Positions 9,336 through 17,374 of a DNA stretch of 64,000 nucleotides are shown one piece after another. Positions within the stretch are counted from its first letter, which is position 1. Each line of letters starts with the position of its first letter. A program made the translations under genes and the position numbers. The notes beneath the pieces were generated by a model, which worked only from the letters and a program-made list of their open reading frames with translations, made no database searches and was not told the origin of the DNA. This stretch comes from Rhizobium cauense. GTDB taxonomy: Bacteria; Pseudomonadota; Alphaproteobacteria; Rhizobiales; Rhizobiaceae. Location: assembly GCF_019511525.1 (NCBI RefSeq), contig NZ_JAEUAT010000005.1, forward strand, positions 372,001-436,000, read 5' to 3'.

Positions 9336-9758
9336 TCATTGCCAGACGACTTCGCCGGCGAAGTCGGGATCGGTCTTGACCTTCGCGGCTGCTGCACAGG
9401 CTTCCGAAGGGTCGTCGGACATCGCTGCCAGCTCACCGCCGACGAGAATGCCGTAGATCACCAGGATGTGCTTGTCGTGATAGTCCTTCTGGGCGTCGCT
9501 CATTTTGGCTGCGTCGGCTGGCGCAAGGGTCTCGAAGGCCTTTGCCATCTTCGCGTCGTCAAGCGTAAACCCCAGGCAAACATCGGCAATCGCCGTCTGG
9601 TAGGCGACAAGTTGAAGTTTGGTCTGCTGTTCCTGTGTCAACGCGCGCTCGAGCAGGTCGATCGCGTGCAGGCGAACGAAGCCGCTGGTCGGGTTCTCAG
9701 CCAGGGAGGGTGAAGCGGCTCCCAGGCATGCGGCAAGTGCTGCTACGACTCTTCTCAT
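9336..9758 (-). CDS. Hypothetical secreted protein (140 aa)
   Basis: A Sec signal (RRVVAALAACLGAASPSLA-EN) is followed by about 120 mostly helical residues. There is one Cys in DVCLGF and one in SEACAAA, which could pair in the periplasm. The start at 9758 has GAGGGAACG upstream. It is 16 bp downstream of, and probably cotranscribed with, the next small secreted protein gene. No family was recognised. Confidence 0.72.
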   Translation of the reverse strand: MRRVVAALAACLGAASPSLAENPTSGFVRLHAIDLLERALTQEQQTKLQLVAYQTAIADVCLGFTLDDAKMAKAFETLAPADAAKMSDAQKDYHDKHILVIYGILVGGELAAMSDDPSEACAAAAKVKTDPDFAGEVVWQ

Positions 9759-9774
9759 CTCGTTCCCTCGCAAA

Positions 9775-10089
9775 TCAGAATAGCCGGTTGGTCCAGGTCG
9801 GCAGGAAGTCGCCGTCGGGATTGAAGCAGGCGCCTTGCCGCGGATAGCAAATGACGTCGCGGGCGGGGCTGAACGGCGCGCTGCGGGGTGGATAGGGCGG
9901 TGGGGGAGGAATGTACTGGTTCTGATGCACGTGATCATGTGATGCGGCCGACGCCGCTATGCCGCCGAGCAACAGTCCTCCGACGAGGGCGGCAGTATCA
10001 TCGGAATGCCAGCTGCGCGCCGAGCCAGATGTCGGCAGTGCGGTGGCGGCCACAACGCAAAGAAGTAATATCCTCGAATTTCGAAGCAT
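9775..10089 (-). CDS. Small secreted proline-rich hypothetical protein (104 aa)
   Basis: A signal peptide (RILLLCVVAATALPTSGSA) is followed by a glycine-rich hydrophobic patch (LVGGLLLGGIAASAAS) and a His-rich turn. A proline run (PPPPPYPP) comes next, then a C-terminus with two Cys (DVICYPRQGACFNP). The ATG at 10089 has AGGGGG ahead. It is the first gene of a two-gene unit. Its function is unknown; the layout is that of an envelope-associated protein. Confidence 0.68.
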   Translation of the reverse strand: MLRNSRILLLCVVAATALPTSGSARSWHSDDTAALVGGLLLGGIAASAASHDHVHQNQYIPPPPPYPPRSAPFSPARDVICYPRQGACFNPDGDFLPTWTNRLF

Positions 10090-10248
10090 ACCAATTCCCC
10101 CTGATAGCATAAGGCTGCGCAAACTACGACGCCAATGCAATCGAAGCAAGAATTGATGAATGGATGAATGCTATTCGGGAATAATTGATGTCTGCCCTGG
10201 GCGGTGATCTCACTTGCGTAAGTGCAATGCACACGCGGAGCCTCAAGA

Positions 10249-11229
10249 CTACATGTTCAAGACGTCCATTATGGACGGCTGCATCATCAGGCATGTCATG
10301 GCGACGACAAATCGGGTGATGTCTTGACCCGCGCGGACGCGATTGACGATCCGGGCGATGGGGAGAAGCAGGCGCAGGAACCGGATGAGTTTCCGCAACT
10401 CCTCGGCAGCTTCCGACGGAGCCTTGGCCGCCCAGGCGCCGTAAGCGTCATTCATAGACTTCACACGGGAGTTCGCGGTCGAGGCAATCTGGAACAAAAG
10501 CAACCAGATGTCGCGTGCCTGGGCGACTGCCAGCGGCATCACGGCCTCCGGTTCCTCTTCGAAGTCGAGATATAGCATCTCTTCGCCATTCAGCACGAAG
10601 TCCCGTGGGTGTGGCCGTCCATGACAAAGACCCGCCGCATGCAAGCGTCCGAGTTCGCCGGCGCAATTAATGAGGAGCGCATCGTGGGCGAGTGGGTCCG
10701 TTGCCGCCAATTCAGCCAGCCGGGCAGCGACGGTCTCGCCCGCGTCGCTGAGAATGATCGCAGTAGGAGATCGATAGATTATCGAGGGCGTCAGAAAGCC
10801 CCTCTCGCGAAAGGTCTCCATCCGCCGAACTTCGCGACTGATCATGTCTTTGTGGTTGAGCTTGGGGGATGGCCTGAGAAAAGTAAAAGGGATCACCGCC
10901 GCAAAGACTGTTTGAACGCTCCGCCAAACGGATGAACGTTCGGTTCCGTATCGCTTGATCCACACGCTTCCGTGTGACAAGGCCAGCCTTTGCAGGCGCC
11001 TCGAGCTGTCGGCGAAACCGGCAAGCAAGATCCTCACGTCCTGCTGCGTAAATTCATCAATATCTTGAGCAGGTTGTAGGGCGGTCGTCAATTCAGTCTC
11101 GATCCAAGAACGCCATCGCGCTTCCAATGCGCTGATGAAGTATTGGTTGAGTCTATGCTCTTTTTCAGCTGTCGCAAGAATATTCAGGTTGGTGTCAGGA
11201 AACTCGTGCAGGCTAGTGCGTTTGTGCAA
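10249..11229 (-). CDS. BUD32/WaaP-like kinase-fold protein (about 326 aa)
   Basis: The C-terminal half reads as a protein-kinase-like fold. GELGRLHAAGLCHGRPHPRDF stands where BUD32/Kdo kinases have LHxxxxxHGDxxxxN, and LYLDFEEEPEA stands for the DFG metal loop. The HGD aspartate is replaced by Arg (HGRP). The Asp six residues after this His may take its place, or the protein may be a pseudokinase. The first in-frame start is a TTG at 11229, right after a stop codon, with only GAGAA upstream; no ATG occurs in the first 120 residues. A role in lipopolysaccharide or small-molecule phosphorylation is possible but unproven. Confidence 0.7.
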   Translation of the reverse strand: MHKRTSLHEFPDTNLNILATAEKEHRLNQYFISALEARWRSWIETELTTALQPAQDIDEFTQQDVRILLAGFADSSRRLQRLALSHGSVWIKRYGTERSSVWRSVQTVFAAVIPFTFLRPSPKLNHKDMISREVRRMETFRERGFLTPSIIYRSPTAIILSDAGETVAARLAELAATDPLAHDALLINCAGELGRLHAAGLCHGRPHPRDFVLNGEEMLYLDFEEEPEAVMPLAVAQARDIWLLLFQIASTANSRVKSMNDAYGAWAAKAPSEAAEELRKLIRFLRLLLPIARIVNRVRAGQDITRFVVAMTCLMMQPSIMDVLNM

Positions 11230-11346
11230 CGGTTCTCATATGACGTGCCGCGGCGAGCTCATTCCGATGCGCGGAATGCCAGGTTTCTTCGGCCAACATT
11301 TTTCTGACTTGGAGGGTGAGCAGCGCGAAAATCGCCATTCAAATGG

Positions 11347-11423
11347 TGGTGATCCCGACGCGATTCGAACGCGTGACCCTCAGATTAGGAATCTGATGCT
11401 CTATCCTGCTGAGCTACGGGACC
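11347..11423 (-). tRNA. tRNA-Arg (anticodon CCT)
   Basis: A full cloverleaf can be folded on the minus strand: 7-bp acceptor stem with one G-U pair, D-arm with AGCTCAGCAGGATAGAGC, and anticodon stem TCAGA/TCTGA. The loop is TTCCTAA (anticodon CCT), the T-loop is GTTCGAATC, and CCA is encoded. It reads the rare AGG codon. Confidence 0.95.
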
Positions 11424-11495
11424 ACTTGAGCGTCATGCATACAAAAGGCTTGGCCGGAAGCCAAGCTCTTTTGCACGCGATGCATGAAGTCAGTT

Positions 11496-12659
11496 TCAGG
11501 CGCCGAGGCGCTGTTCGGCGAGCCGCACCCAATAGGAAATGCCGTGGGCGATGGTTTCGTCGTTGAAGTCGTAGGCCGGGTTGTGCAGGCCTGCCGTGTC
11601 GCCATTGCCGATAAAGATGAATGCGCCGGGACGGGCGTTGAGCATGTAGGAAAAATCCTCGCCACCCATCATCGGGTCGATCTCGGCGTTCACGTTGCCC
11701 GCGCCGGCAATCTCGCCGGCGATGCGGACGGCATGGTCGGTCTCTGTCGCATGATTGAAGGTGACAGGGTAGTTCCGGTTGAACTCGATATCGACTTCGG
11801 CGCCATGGGCAGCGACCAGACCGTTGACGACCTGCTTCAATCGGGTTTCGGCAAGATTGCGCACCTCTTCGTCGAGCGTGCGGACAGTGCCGGCGATCGT
11901 CGCATCGTTCGGGATGACGTTGTGGGCGAAGCCGGCGTTGAACTTGGTAACGGAGACGACCACGGAGCGCAGTGGATCGACATTGCGCGAGGCAATCAGT
12001 TGCAGGTTGCTGACGATCTGTGCGCCGATGGCGATCGGGTCGATCGTGCGGTGCGGCTGTGCCGCGTGGCCGCCACGCCCCTTGATGGTGATGGTGAATT
12101 CGTCGGTGGCGGCCATGATCGCGCCGCTGCGGGTCGCGAAGTGGCCGACCGGAAGACCCGGCAGATTGTGCATGCCATAGACTTCCTCGATGCCGAAGCG
12201 CTCCATCATACCGTCCTTGACCATCAGGTTGCCACCGCCGCCGCCTTCTTCGGCCGGCTGGAAGATGACCGCGATGTTGCCGTTGAAGTTGCGCGTCTCG
12301 GCCAGATACTTGGCCGCGCCGAGCAGCATGGCGGTGTGGCCGTCGTGACCGCAGGCATGCATCTTGCCAGGTGTCGTGGAAGCCCAGGGCTTGCCGCTGA
12401 TTTCGGTAAGCGGCAACGCGTCCATGTCGGCGCGCAGGCCGATGGTGCGCCCGCCTTCGCCCTGGCCTTTTATCAGGCCGACGACGCCGGTTCTGCCGAT
12501 GCCGGTGACGATCTCGTCGACACCGAATTCCTTGAGTTTCTCAGCCACGAAGGCTGCGGTGTTCTCGACCGCGAAGAGGAGTTCGGGGCGCGCGTGGATA
12601 TGCCGGCGCCACTCTGTTACCTCGTCCTGAAGTTCGGCGGCTCTGTTCAAAATCGGCAT
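11496..12659 (-). CDS. M20-family amidohydrolase (hippurate hydrolase-like)
   Basis: This is a metal-dependent hydrolase of N-acyl amino acids and related amides. The M20 metal ligands are visible: GLRADMDALPL, MHACGHDGHTAMLLGAA, the catalytic Glu pair in QPAEEGGGG, and GGEDFSYML near the C-terminus. At 387 residues it matches HipO/AbgB/IAA-amino-acid hydrolases; the substrate cannot be decided by sequence. The ATG at 12659 has AGGAAG upstream. It stands alone downstream of a divergent D,D-carboxypeptidase gene and ends about 70 bp before the tRNA. Confidence 0.92.
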   Translation of the reverse strand: MPILNRAAELQDEVTEWRRHIHARPELLFAVENTAAFVAEKLKEFGVDEIVTGIGRTGVVGLIKGQGEGGRTIGLRADMDALPLTEISGKPWASTTPGKMHACGHDGHTAMLLGAAKYLAETRNFNGNIAVIFQPAEEGGGGGNLMVKDGMMERFGIEEVYGMHNLPGLPVGHFATRSGAIMAATDEFTITIKGRGGHAAQPHRTIDPIAIGAQIVSNLQLIASRNVDPLRSVVVSVTKFNAGFAHNVIPNDATIAGTVRTLDEEVRNLAETRLKQVVNGLVAAHGAEVDIEFNRNYPVTFNHATETDHAVRIAGEIAGAGNVNAEIDPMMGGEDFSYMLNARPGAFIFIGNGDTAGLHNPAYDFNDETIAHGISYWVRLAEQRLGA

Positions 12660-12816
12660 GTCAGCTTCCTGTCGTGAAATCAAAACGGGGACGGAACCGC
12701 ATCACGAGGACACGATGCCGCAGAAATAACTTAATCAAGGCCCTTTGCCATGTCATGGCCATATACGTTAAATAGGGGAAACTTTCGAGACTTCCGGACA
12801 TCTTTAAGGACGAACC

Positions 12817-13944
12817 GTGTCGACGCGCCAGAATCGCTTGCTTGCCGCCTTGCGGCCGCTTTCAATCGCAGCTTCCGCAGCCGCCATCGCCCTCTCGGCC
12901 TCCGCTCAGGCCTATGCAAACCCGCATATCCTGGTCGATGTCCAGAGCGGGCGCGTGCTCGAGCATGAAGAGGCGTTCCGCAAATGGTACCCGGCATCGC
13001 TCACCAAACTGATGACCGTCTACACGGTCTTCGATGCGGTTCGCGCCGGTCAGATCAGTCTCGATACCCCTATTGTCATGAGCAAGCGGGCCGCCGCCCA
13101 GCCGCCGGCGAAGATGTATTTCAAGCCGGGACAGAAGCTGACACTCGACAGCGCACTGAAGATCCTGATGGTGAAATCGGCAAATGACGTTGCGGTTGCC
13201 GTCGCGGAGGCTGTTGGCGGCACGCAGGAAGCCTTCGTGCTGAAGATGAATGCCGAGGCGGCAAAGCTCGGCATGAACGATTCGCATTTCGTCAATCCGA
13301 ACGGCCTGCCCGGCAAGGGGCAGTACACGACAGCGCGCGATCTCGCGGTTCTCTCCGTCGCGCTGCGCCGTGACTTCCCGCAGTATGCCGGATACTTCTC
13401 GCTTGAGGGCATCACGACAGGTACGAAGAATGTGCCGAGCATCAATGTCCTGATCGGCCGCTTCGCAGGCGCCGACGGCATGAAGACCGGCTTTATCTGC
13501 GCCTCGGGCTTCAACCAGATCGCCTCGGCGACGCGCAACGGCCGCACGCTGATCTCAGTCGTGCTGGGCACCGACAGCCTTGCCGCCCGTGCGGATGCGT
13601 CGGCGGACCTGCTGCAGAAGGGTTTCACCTCCCAGTTTGCCGCTCCCGATACGCTCGCCTCGCTGCAGCCTTATGGACCGGGCCAGGATCAGGTCACTGA
13701 CATTTCCGCGGATATCTGCAGCGCCAAGGGTGCCAAGGTCCGCAGCGAGACGCGTGACGAAGTCGGCCGCATGAAGGTCCAGTCACCCTATATCCAGGAA
13801 ATGGGCCACGAGCCGAACTTCGTGTTCGCGGGGCTCATTCCGGGGCAGAACGAACCGCAGCCGGACAAGCTGGCGACTGCCGAGACTGCAGGCACGATTG
13901 CCAATGTCCCGATCCCGCTGCCGCGTCCGGCCACCTCCTTCTAA
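12817..13944 (+). CDS. D-alanyl-D-alanine carboxypeptidase (low-mass penicillin-binding protein)
   Basis: This periplasmic serine peptidase trims the terminal D-Ala from peptidoglycan stem peptides. It has a signal sequence (SIAASAAAIALSASAQAYA), then the three PBP motifs: SLTK (61-64, nucleophile S61), SAN (121-123) and KTG (223-225). A C-terminal domain of about 110 residues follows. The start codon is GTG at 12817. It belongs to the DacA/DacF group (peptidase S11). The downstream CobW gene begins 12 bp after its stop, so the two are probably cotranscribed. Confidence 0.93.
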   Translation: MSTRQNRLLAALRPLSIAASAAAIALSASAQAYANPHILVDVQSGRVLEHEEAFRKWYPASLTKLMTVYTVFDAVRAGQISLDTPIVMSKRAAAQPPAKMYFKPGQKLTLDSALKILMVKSANDVAVAVAEAVGGTQEAFVLKMNAEAAKLGMNDSHFVNPNGLPGKGQYTTARDLAVLSVALRRDFPQYAGYFSLEGITTGTKNVPSINVLIGRFAGADGMKTGFICASGFNQIASATRNGRTLISVVLGTDSLAARADASADLLQKGFTSQFAAPDTLASLQPYGPGQDQVTDISADICSAKGAKVRSETRDEVGRMKVQSPYIQEMGHEPNFVFAGLIPGQNEPQPDKLATAETAGTIANVPIPLPRPATSF

Positions 13945-13956
13945 GGTCAGTTTGAG

Positions 13957-15108
13957 ATGAGCGCTGCTTCCGATCGGATACCGGTCACAATCCTGACCGG
14001 CTTTCTTGGTGCCGGCAAATCCACCCTGCTGAACCGTATCCTCAAGGATCCGGCGATGAAGGATGCCGCTGTCATCATCAATGAGTTCGGCGATGTCGGC
14101 ATCGACCATCTGCTGGTGGAAAGTTCCGGCGATGCGATCATCGAGCTGTCGGACGGCTGCCTTTGCTGCACGGTCCGCGGCGAGCTGGTCGATACGCTGG
14201 CAAACCTTATGGATGCGGTCCAGACCGGCCGCGTCAAGCCGGTGAAGCGCGTCGTCATCGAGACCACGGGTCTTGCCGATCCGGCCCCAGTCATGCAGGC
14301 GATCATGGGCAACCCGATCATTGCCACCAATTTCGATCTCGACGGGATCGTGACGGTGGTCGATGCGGTCAACGGTTCGCAGACCCTCGACAATCACGAG
14401 GAGGCGGTGAAGCAGGCAGCGGTTGCCGACCGGCTGATCCTGTCCAAGCGGAGCCTGGCCTCGCAGGAGACCGTGCGAGCTCTGCAGGCGCGACTTGAAG
14501 CTCTCAATCCACGCGCCGCGCTGATGGATGCAGACAGCGCCGAGGCCGGGCTGGCTGGCGTTCTTGTCAACGGCCTCTACGATCCGGCGACCAAGATCGC
14601 CGACGTCGGTCGCTGGCTGCACGATGAGGACGAGCACGACGCTCACCATCACCATGATCACCACCACCATGGGCATGACCACCATCATCACGCACACGAT
14701 CATCAGGACCCGCATGACGTGAACCGTCATGACGCATCGATCCGCTCCTTCTCGATCGTCGAGGACAAGCCGATCGATCCGATGGCGCTTGATATGTTCG
14801 TTGATCTCCTGCGCTCGGCGCACGGGGAAAAGCTGCTGCGAATGAAGGCGATCGTCGCGGTATCTGATCGCCCGGATCGTCCGCTGGTGCTTCACGGCGT
14901 CCAGAGCATCTTCCACCCGCCTTCCCGCCTGCCTGCCTGGCCGAACCCTGAAGACCGCCGCACGCGCATGGTGCTGATTACCCGGGACCTTCCGGAGGCC
15001 TTCGTCAAGGATCTGTTTGACGCGTTCCTCGGCAAGCCACGCATCGATACGCCAGATCGCACGGCGCTGAACGACAATCCACTTGCCGTGCCGGGCATGC
15101 GATTCTAG
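13957..15108 (+). CDS. CobW/COG0523-family GTPase with His-rich loop
   Basis: This is a G3E-family metallochaperone GTPase. It has the Walker A GFLGAGKST (15-23) and the metal-binding motif GCLCC (67-71), the hallmark of COG0523 proteins. A long His/Asp-rich stretch (about 222-258) probably binds Zn or Co, and a CobW C-terminal domain follows. The guanine-specificity motif, normally (N/T/S)KxD, reads SKRS (163-166): the Asp is missing. Some members are true cobalamin-pathway CobW and others are zinc chaperones. cobS and cobT lie 11 kb away, not in the same operon, so the role remains open. Confidence 0.9.
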   Translation: MSAASDRIPVTILTGFLGAGKSTLLNRILKDPAMKDAAVIINEFGDVGIDHLLVESSGDAIIELSDGCLCCTVRGELVDTLANLMDAVQTGRVKPVKRVVIETTGLADPAPVMQAIMGNPIIATNFDLDGIVTVVDAVNGSQTLDNHEEAVKQAAVADRLILSKRSLASQETVRALQARLEALNPRAALMDADSAEAGLAGVLVNGLYDPATKIADVGRWLHDEDEHDAHHHHDHHHHGHDHHHHAHDHQDPHDVNRHDASIRSFSIVEDKPIDPMALDMFVDLLRSAHGEKLLRMKAIVAVSDRPDRPLVLHGVQSIFHPPSRLPAWPNPEDRRTRMVLITRDLPEAFVKDLFDAFLGKPRIDTPDRTALNDNPLAVPGMRF

Positions 15109-15116
15109 TCGACGCG

Positions 15117-15137
15117 GCCGTCTTGCAACAAGACGGC
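15117..15137. terminator. Hairpin between convergent genes, probable terminator
   Basis: A 9-bp perfect stem (15117-15125 with 15129-15137, 3-nt loop) sits between the stop of the CobW gene and the stop of the convergent ABC transporter gene. No clear T-run follows on either strand. Confidence 0.5.
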
Positions 15138-15142
15138 GCCAA

Positions 15143-17023
15143 TCACTTCGTGAGCAGGTCTGGCAGAGGTTCGTCGATTTCTTCCGGCATGAAGCCGCCG
15201 GTCTGGCGTTTCCAGAGGCGGGCAAACAGGCCATCCTGCTCGATCAACTCTTCTGGCCGGCCTTCTTCCACGATGCGCCCATGATTGAGCACGACGATGC
15301 GATCCATGCTTGCGATGGTGGATAGTCGGTGTGCAATGGCAATCACCGTTTTTCCCTCCATTACCAGGCTGAGCCTCTGCTGGATCGCCGCTTCGGATTC
15401 GCTGTCGAGGGCGGAGGTCGCCTCGTCGAGCACCAGGATCGGAGCGTTCTTCAAAAGGACGCGGGCGATGGCGACGCGCTGGCGCTGACCACCGGAAAGC
15501 TTGATGCCGCGGTCGCCGACAAAGGCCTCATAGCCCTTGCGACCGTCGCTGTCAGCAAGATCGGCTATGAAGGTATCGGCACTCGCCATCCTTGCGACCT
15601 TTTCGATCTCATCCCGCGACGCCTCCGGCCGCCCATAGCGGATATTGTCACCGACCGAGCGGTGGAGCAGCGCCACGTCCTGCGCGATGACGCCGATCGC
15701 ACGGCGAAGGCTCGCTTGCGTAACGGCGCGAATATCCTGCCCGTCAATCAGGATGGCGCCATCTCCGATGTCGTAGAAGCGCAGCAACAGGTTTGCGAGT
15801 GTGGTCTTTCCGGCGCCGGAAAGACCGACGAGGCCGACCTTTTCGCCGGGTTGGATGGTCAGCGACAGATCGTCGATGACCGGTTTGACTCCTTTGTAAG
15901 CGAAGCGGACGTTCTCGAACCTGATCTCCCCACTGTCGACCGCAAGGTCGGCGGCGCCTTGCCGATCGATGATGGTGGGCGGTGTGGTCATGACCGGCAT
16001 CGCATCCTTGATCGTGCCGATCGCCTGGAAGATCTGCTGGCCCATCTGCAGGAAAGTGAAGATCTGCGTCGACAGCCGATGGAGAACGTAGACTGCCGCG
16101 ACGAACTCGCCGACTGTGAGAAATCCGTTGACGAGACCGGAAAATCCGATCGTCATCATGACGATCCACAGCACCGAATTGAGAATGACGACGGTCACCT
16201 CCGCGCTGCGGTAAATGCGCTGTTCGTTATGCTGTGTCTGCACGGCCTTCTGGATGATCCGGCGGATGGCGCCGGCCTCGCTGTCCTCGGCCGCGAACTG
16301 CTTGATCATCTGCATGTTGGTGTAGAGATCGGTGATGGCCCCGGCCACAAGGCTGCGCTGCTTGGCGGTGCGGCGAGAGCGCTCTGCAAAGGTCGGTACG
16401 ACCCTGGCGGCAAAGGCGACGTTGAGCGCGATCCAGACGATCACCGGCAGGGCAAGCTGCCAGGAGAGCGCACCAAGGAGCACGACGGATCCCACCATCT
16501 GAAAGATGAAGCGCGGGATGGACTGGAAGGCGGCGATGATCTGCTGCTGCACGGCTGAGGCCACCTGCTGCAGGCGCGAGGACACCTGACCGGCGAAAAG
16601 GTCATGGAAAAAAGCGAGATCCTGTCGCTCTACCGCCTTATGACCCTGCCATTGGATGGCTGCCGGCATGCCGACGCCGAGTGTGTGCGAATTGAGCGTG
16701 TTCAGCACGAACGAAACGATCGGGACCATTGGGAAAATCAGGAAGCCGAGGAAGGCGAGCAGCGGCCAATCGCTGTGCAGGAAGGCGGAGGCCCCCTGAT
16801 ACATCACCCCATCGACGACGACAGAGAGCCCCCAGATGATGGCGAGGTTGATGGCCTCGAACATGATCGAGCAAAGCGCCAGTGCTATCAGCACGCCGCG
16901 GAACATCGAGATGAAGTGCAGGAGCACCGTCACCGGGCCTTTCGAGGGGAGAGGCCGGTAGGGAATGTCGAGCGGCCGGATCAGCCTCTCGAACGGACGA
17001 TAGATGGCATCTGAAATCGACAT
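15143..17023 (-). CDS. ABC exporter, fused membrane and ATP-binding domains
   Basis: This is a half-transporter of the MsbA/lipid-and-drug exporter class (626 aa) that works as a homodimer in the inner membrane. The first about 330 residues hold six hydrophobic segments. The nucleotide-binding domain has Walker A GLSGAGKTT, the signature LSGGQRQRVAIA, Walker B ILVLDEATSALD and the switch IAHRLSTI. An N-terminal extension of about 35 residues precedes the first helix. Substrate unknown. It stands alone, convergent with the CobW gene. Confidence 0.93.
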   Translation of the reverse strand: MSISDAIYRPFERLIRPLDIPYRPLPSKGPVTVLLHFISMFRGVLIALALCSIMFEAINLAIIWGLSVVVDGVMYQGASAFLHSDWPLLAFLGFLIFPMVPIVSFVLNTLNSHTLGVGMPAAIQWQGHKAVERQDLAFFHDLFAGQVSSRLQQVASAVQQQIIAAFQSIPRFIFQMVGSVVLLGALSWQLALPVIVWIALNVAFAARVVPTFAERSRRTAKQRSLVAGAITDLYTNMQMIKQFAAEDSEAGAIRRIIQKAVQTQHNEQRIYRSAEVTVVILNSVLWIVMMTIGFSGLVNGFLTVGEFVAAVYVLHRLSTQIFTFLQMGQQIFQAIGTIKDAMPVMTTPPTIIDRQGAADLAVDSGEIRFENVRFAYKGVKPVIDDLSLTIQPGEKVGLVGLSGAGKTTLANLLLRFYDIGDGAILIDGQDIRAVTQASLRRAIGVIAQDVALLHRSVGDNIRYGRPEASRDEIEKVARMASADTFIADLADSDGRKGYEAFVGDRGIKLSGGQRQRVAIARVLLKNAPILVLDEATSALDSESEAAIQQRLSLVMEGKTVIAIAHRLSTIASMDRIVVLNHGRIVEEGRPEELIEQDGLFARLWKRQTGGFMPEEIDEPLPDLLTK

Positions 17024-17145
17024 GGGCCTCTCGGATCAAAAGGCGGGAGGAGCGCGAGGAGACTCAGCTAAATTGGCCATATCGGATCATCTTCCGGCTG
17101 CAATCTCAACCGGAAAGTGTAGGAAAATAGCGTAAGGGGCGAGAA

Positions 17146-17370
17146 CTATCCCTTGCGGATAAGGAAGCGGTGGCCGGTATCGGTCTTTTCGGTCTCCACG
17201 AGCTCGTGGCCGTCCTCGTTGCAGAAATGCGGGATATCGATACCGGCAAGCGGATCCGTCGTTTCGACCTGGATCAAGGCGCCGCTGACTAGGGAGGACA
17301 TCCTGCGCCGTGTCTTCAGCACCGGAAGCGGGCATTTGAGCCCGCGCAGATCGTAGAGAATGGCGCTCAC
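17146..17370 (-). CDS. tusA: TusA/SirA-family sulfur carrier protein (74 aa)
   Basis: This small sulfur-relay protein carries the family motif LKCPLPVLK with the active cysteine at residue 13 (CPxP). The beta-alpha-beta pattern and C-terminal HELVETEKTDTGHRFLIRKG segment match TusA. In other bacteria TusA passes persulfide sulfur for tRNA thiolation and molybdenum cofactor synthesis. Four base pairs separate it from the upstream L,D-transpeptidase gene, so it is the second gene of that transcript. The pairing with a cell-wall enzyme has no obvious functional reason. Confidence 0.9.
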   Translation of the reverse strand: MSAILYDLRGLKCPLPVLKTRRRMSSLVSGALIQVETTDPLAGIDIPHFCNEDGHELVETEKTDTGHRFLIRKG

Positions 17371-17374
17371 GCCA

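Noticed and set aside
14637..14730. Tandem repeat in the CobW gene
   Set aside because: The CAC/CAT/GAC-rich DNA is simply the coding sequence of the His/Asp-rich metal loop in frame.
13783..15234. 483-codon minus-strand frame over the CobW gene
   Set aside because: Its Val/Met-rich repeat is the complement of the His-rich loop; no family features.
15329..16558. 409-codon plus-strand frame over the ABC exporter gene
   Set aside because: Antisense to a complete exporter with all ATPase motifs; composition is shadow-like.
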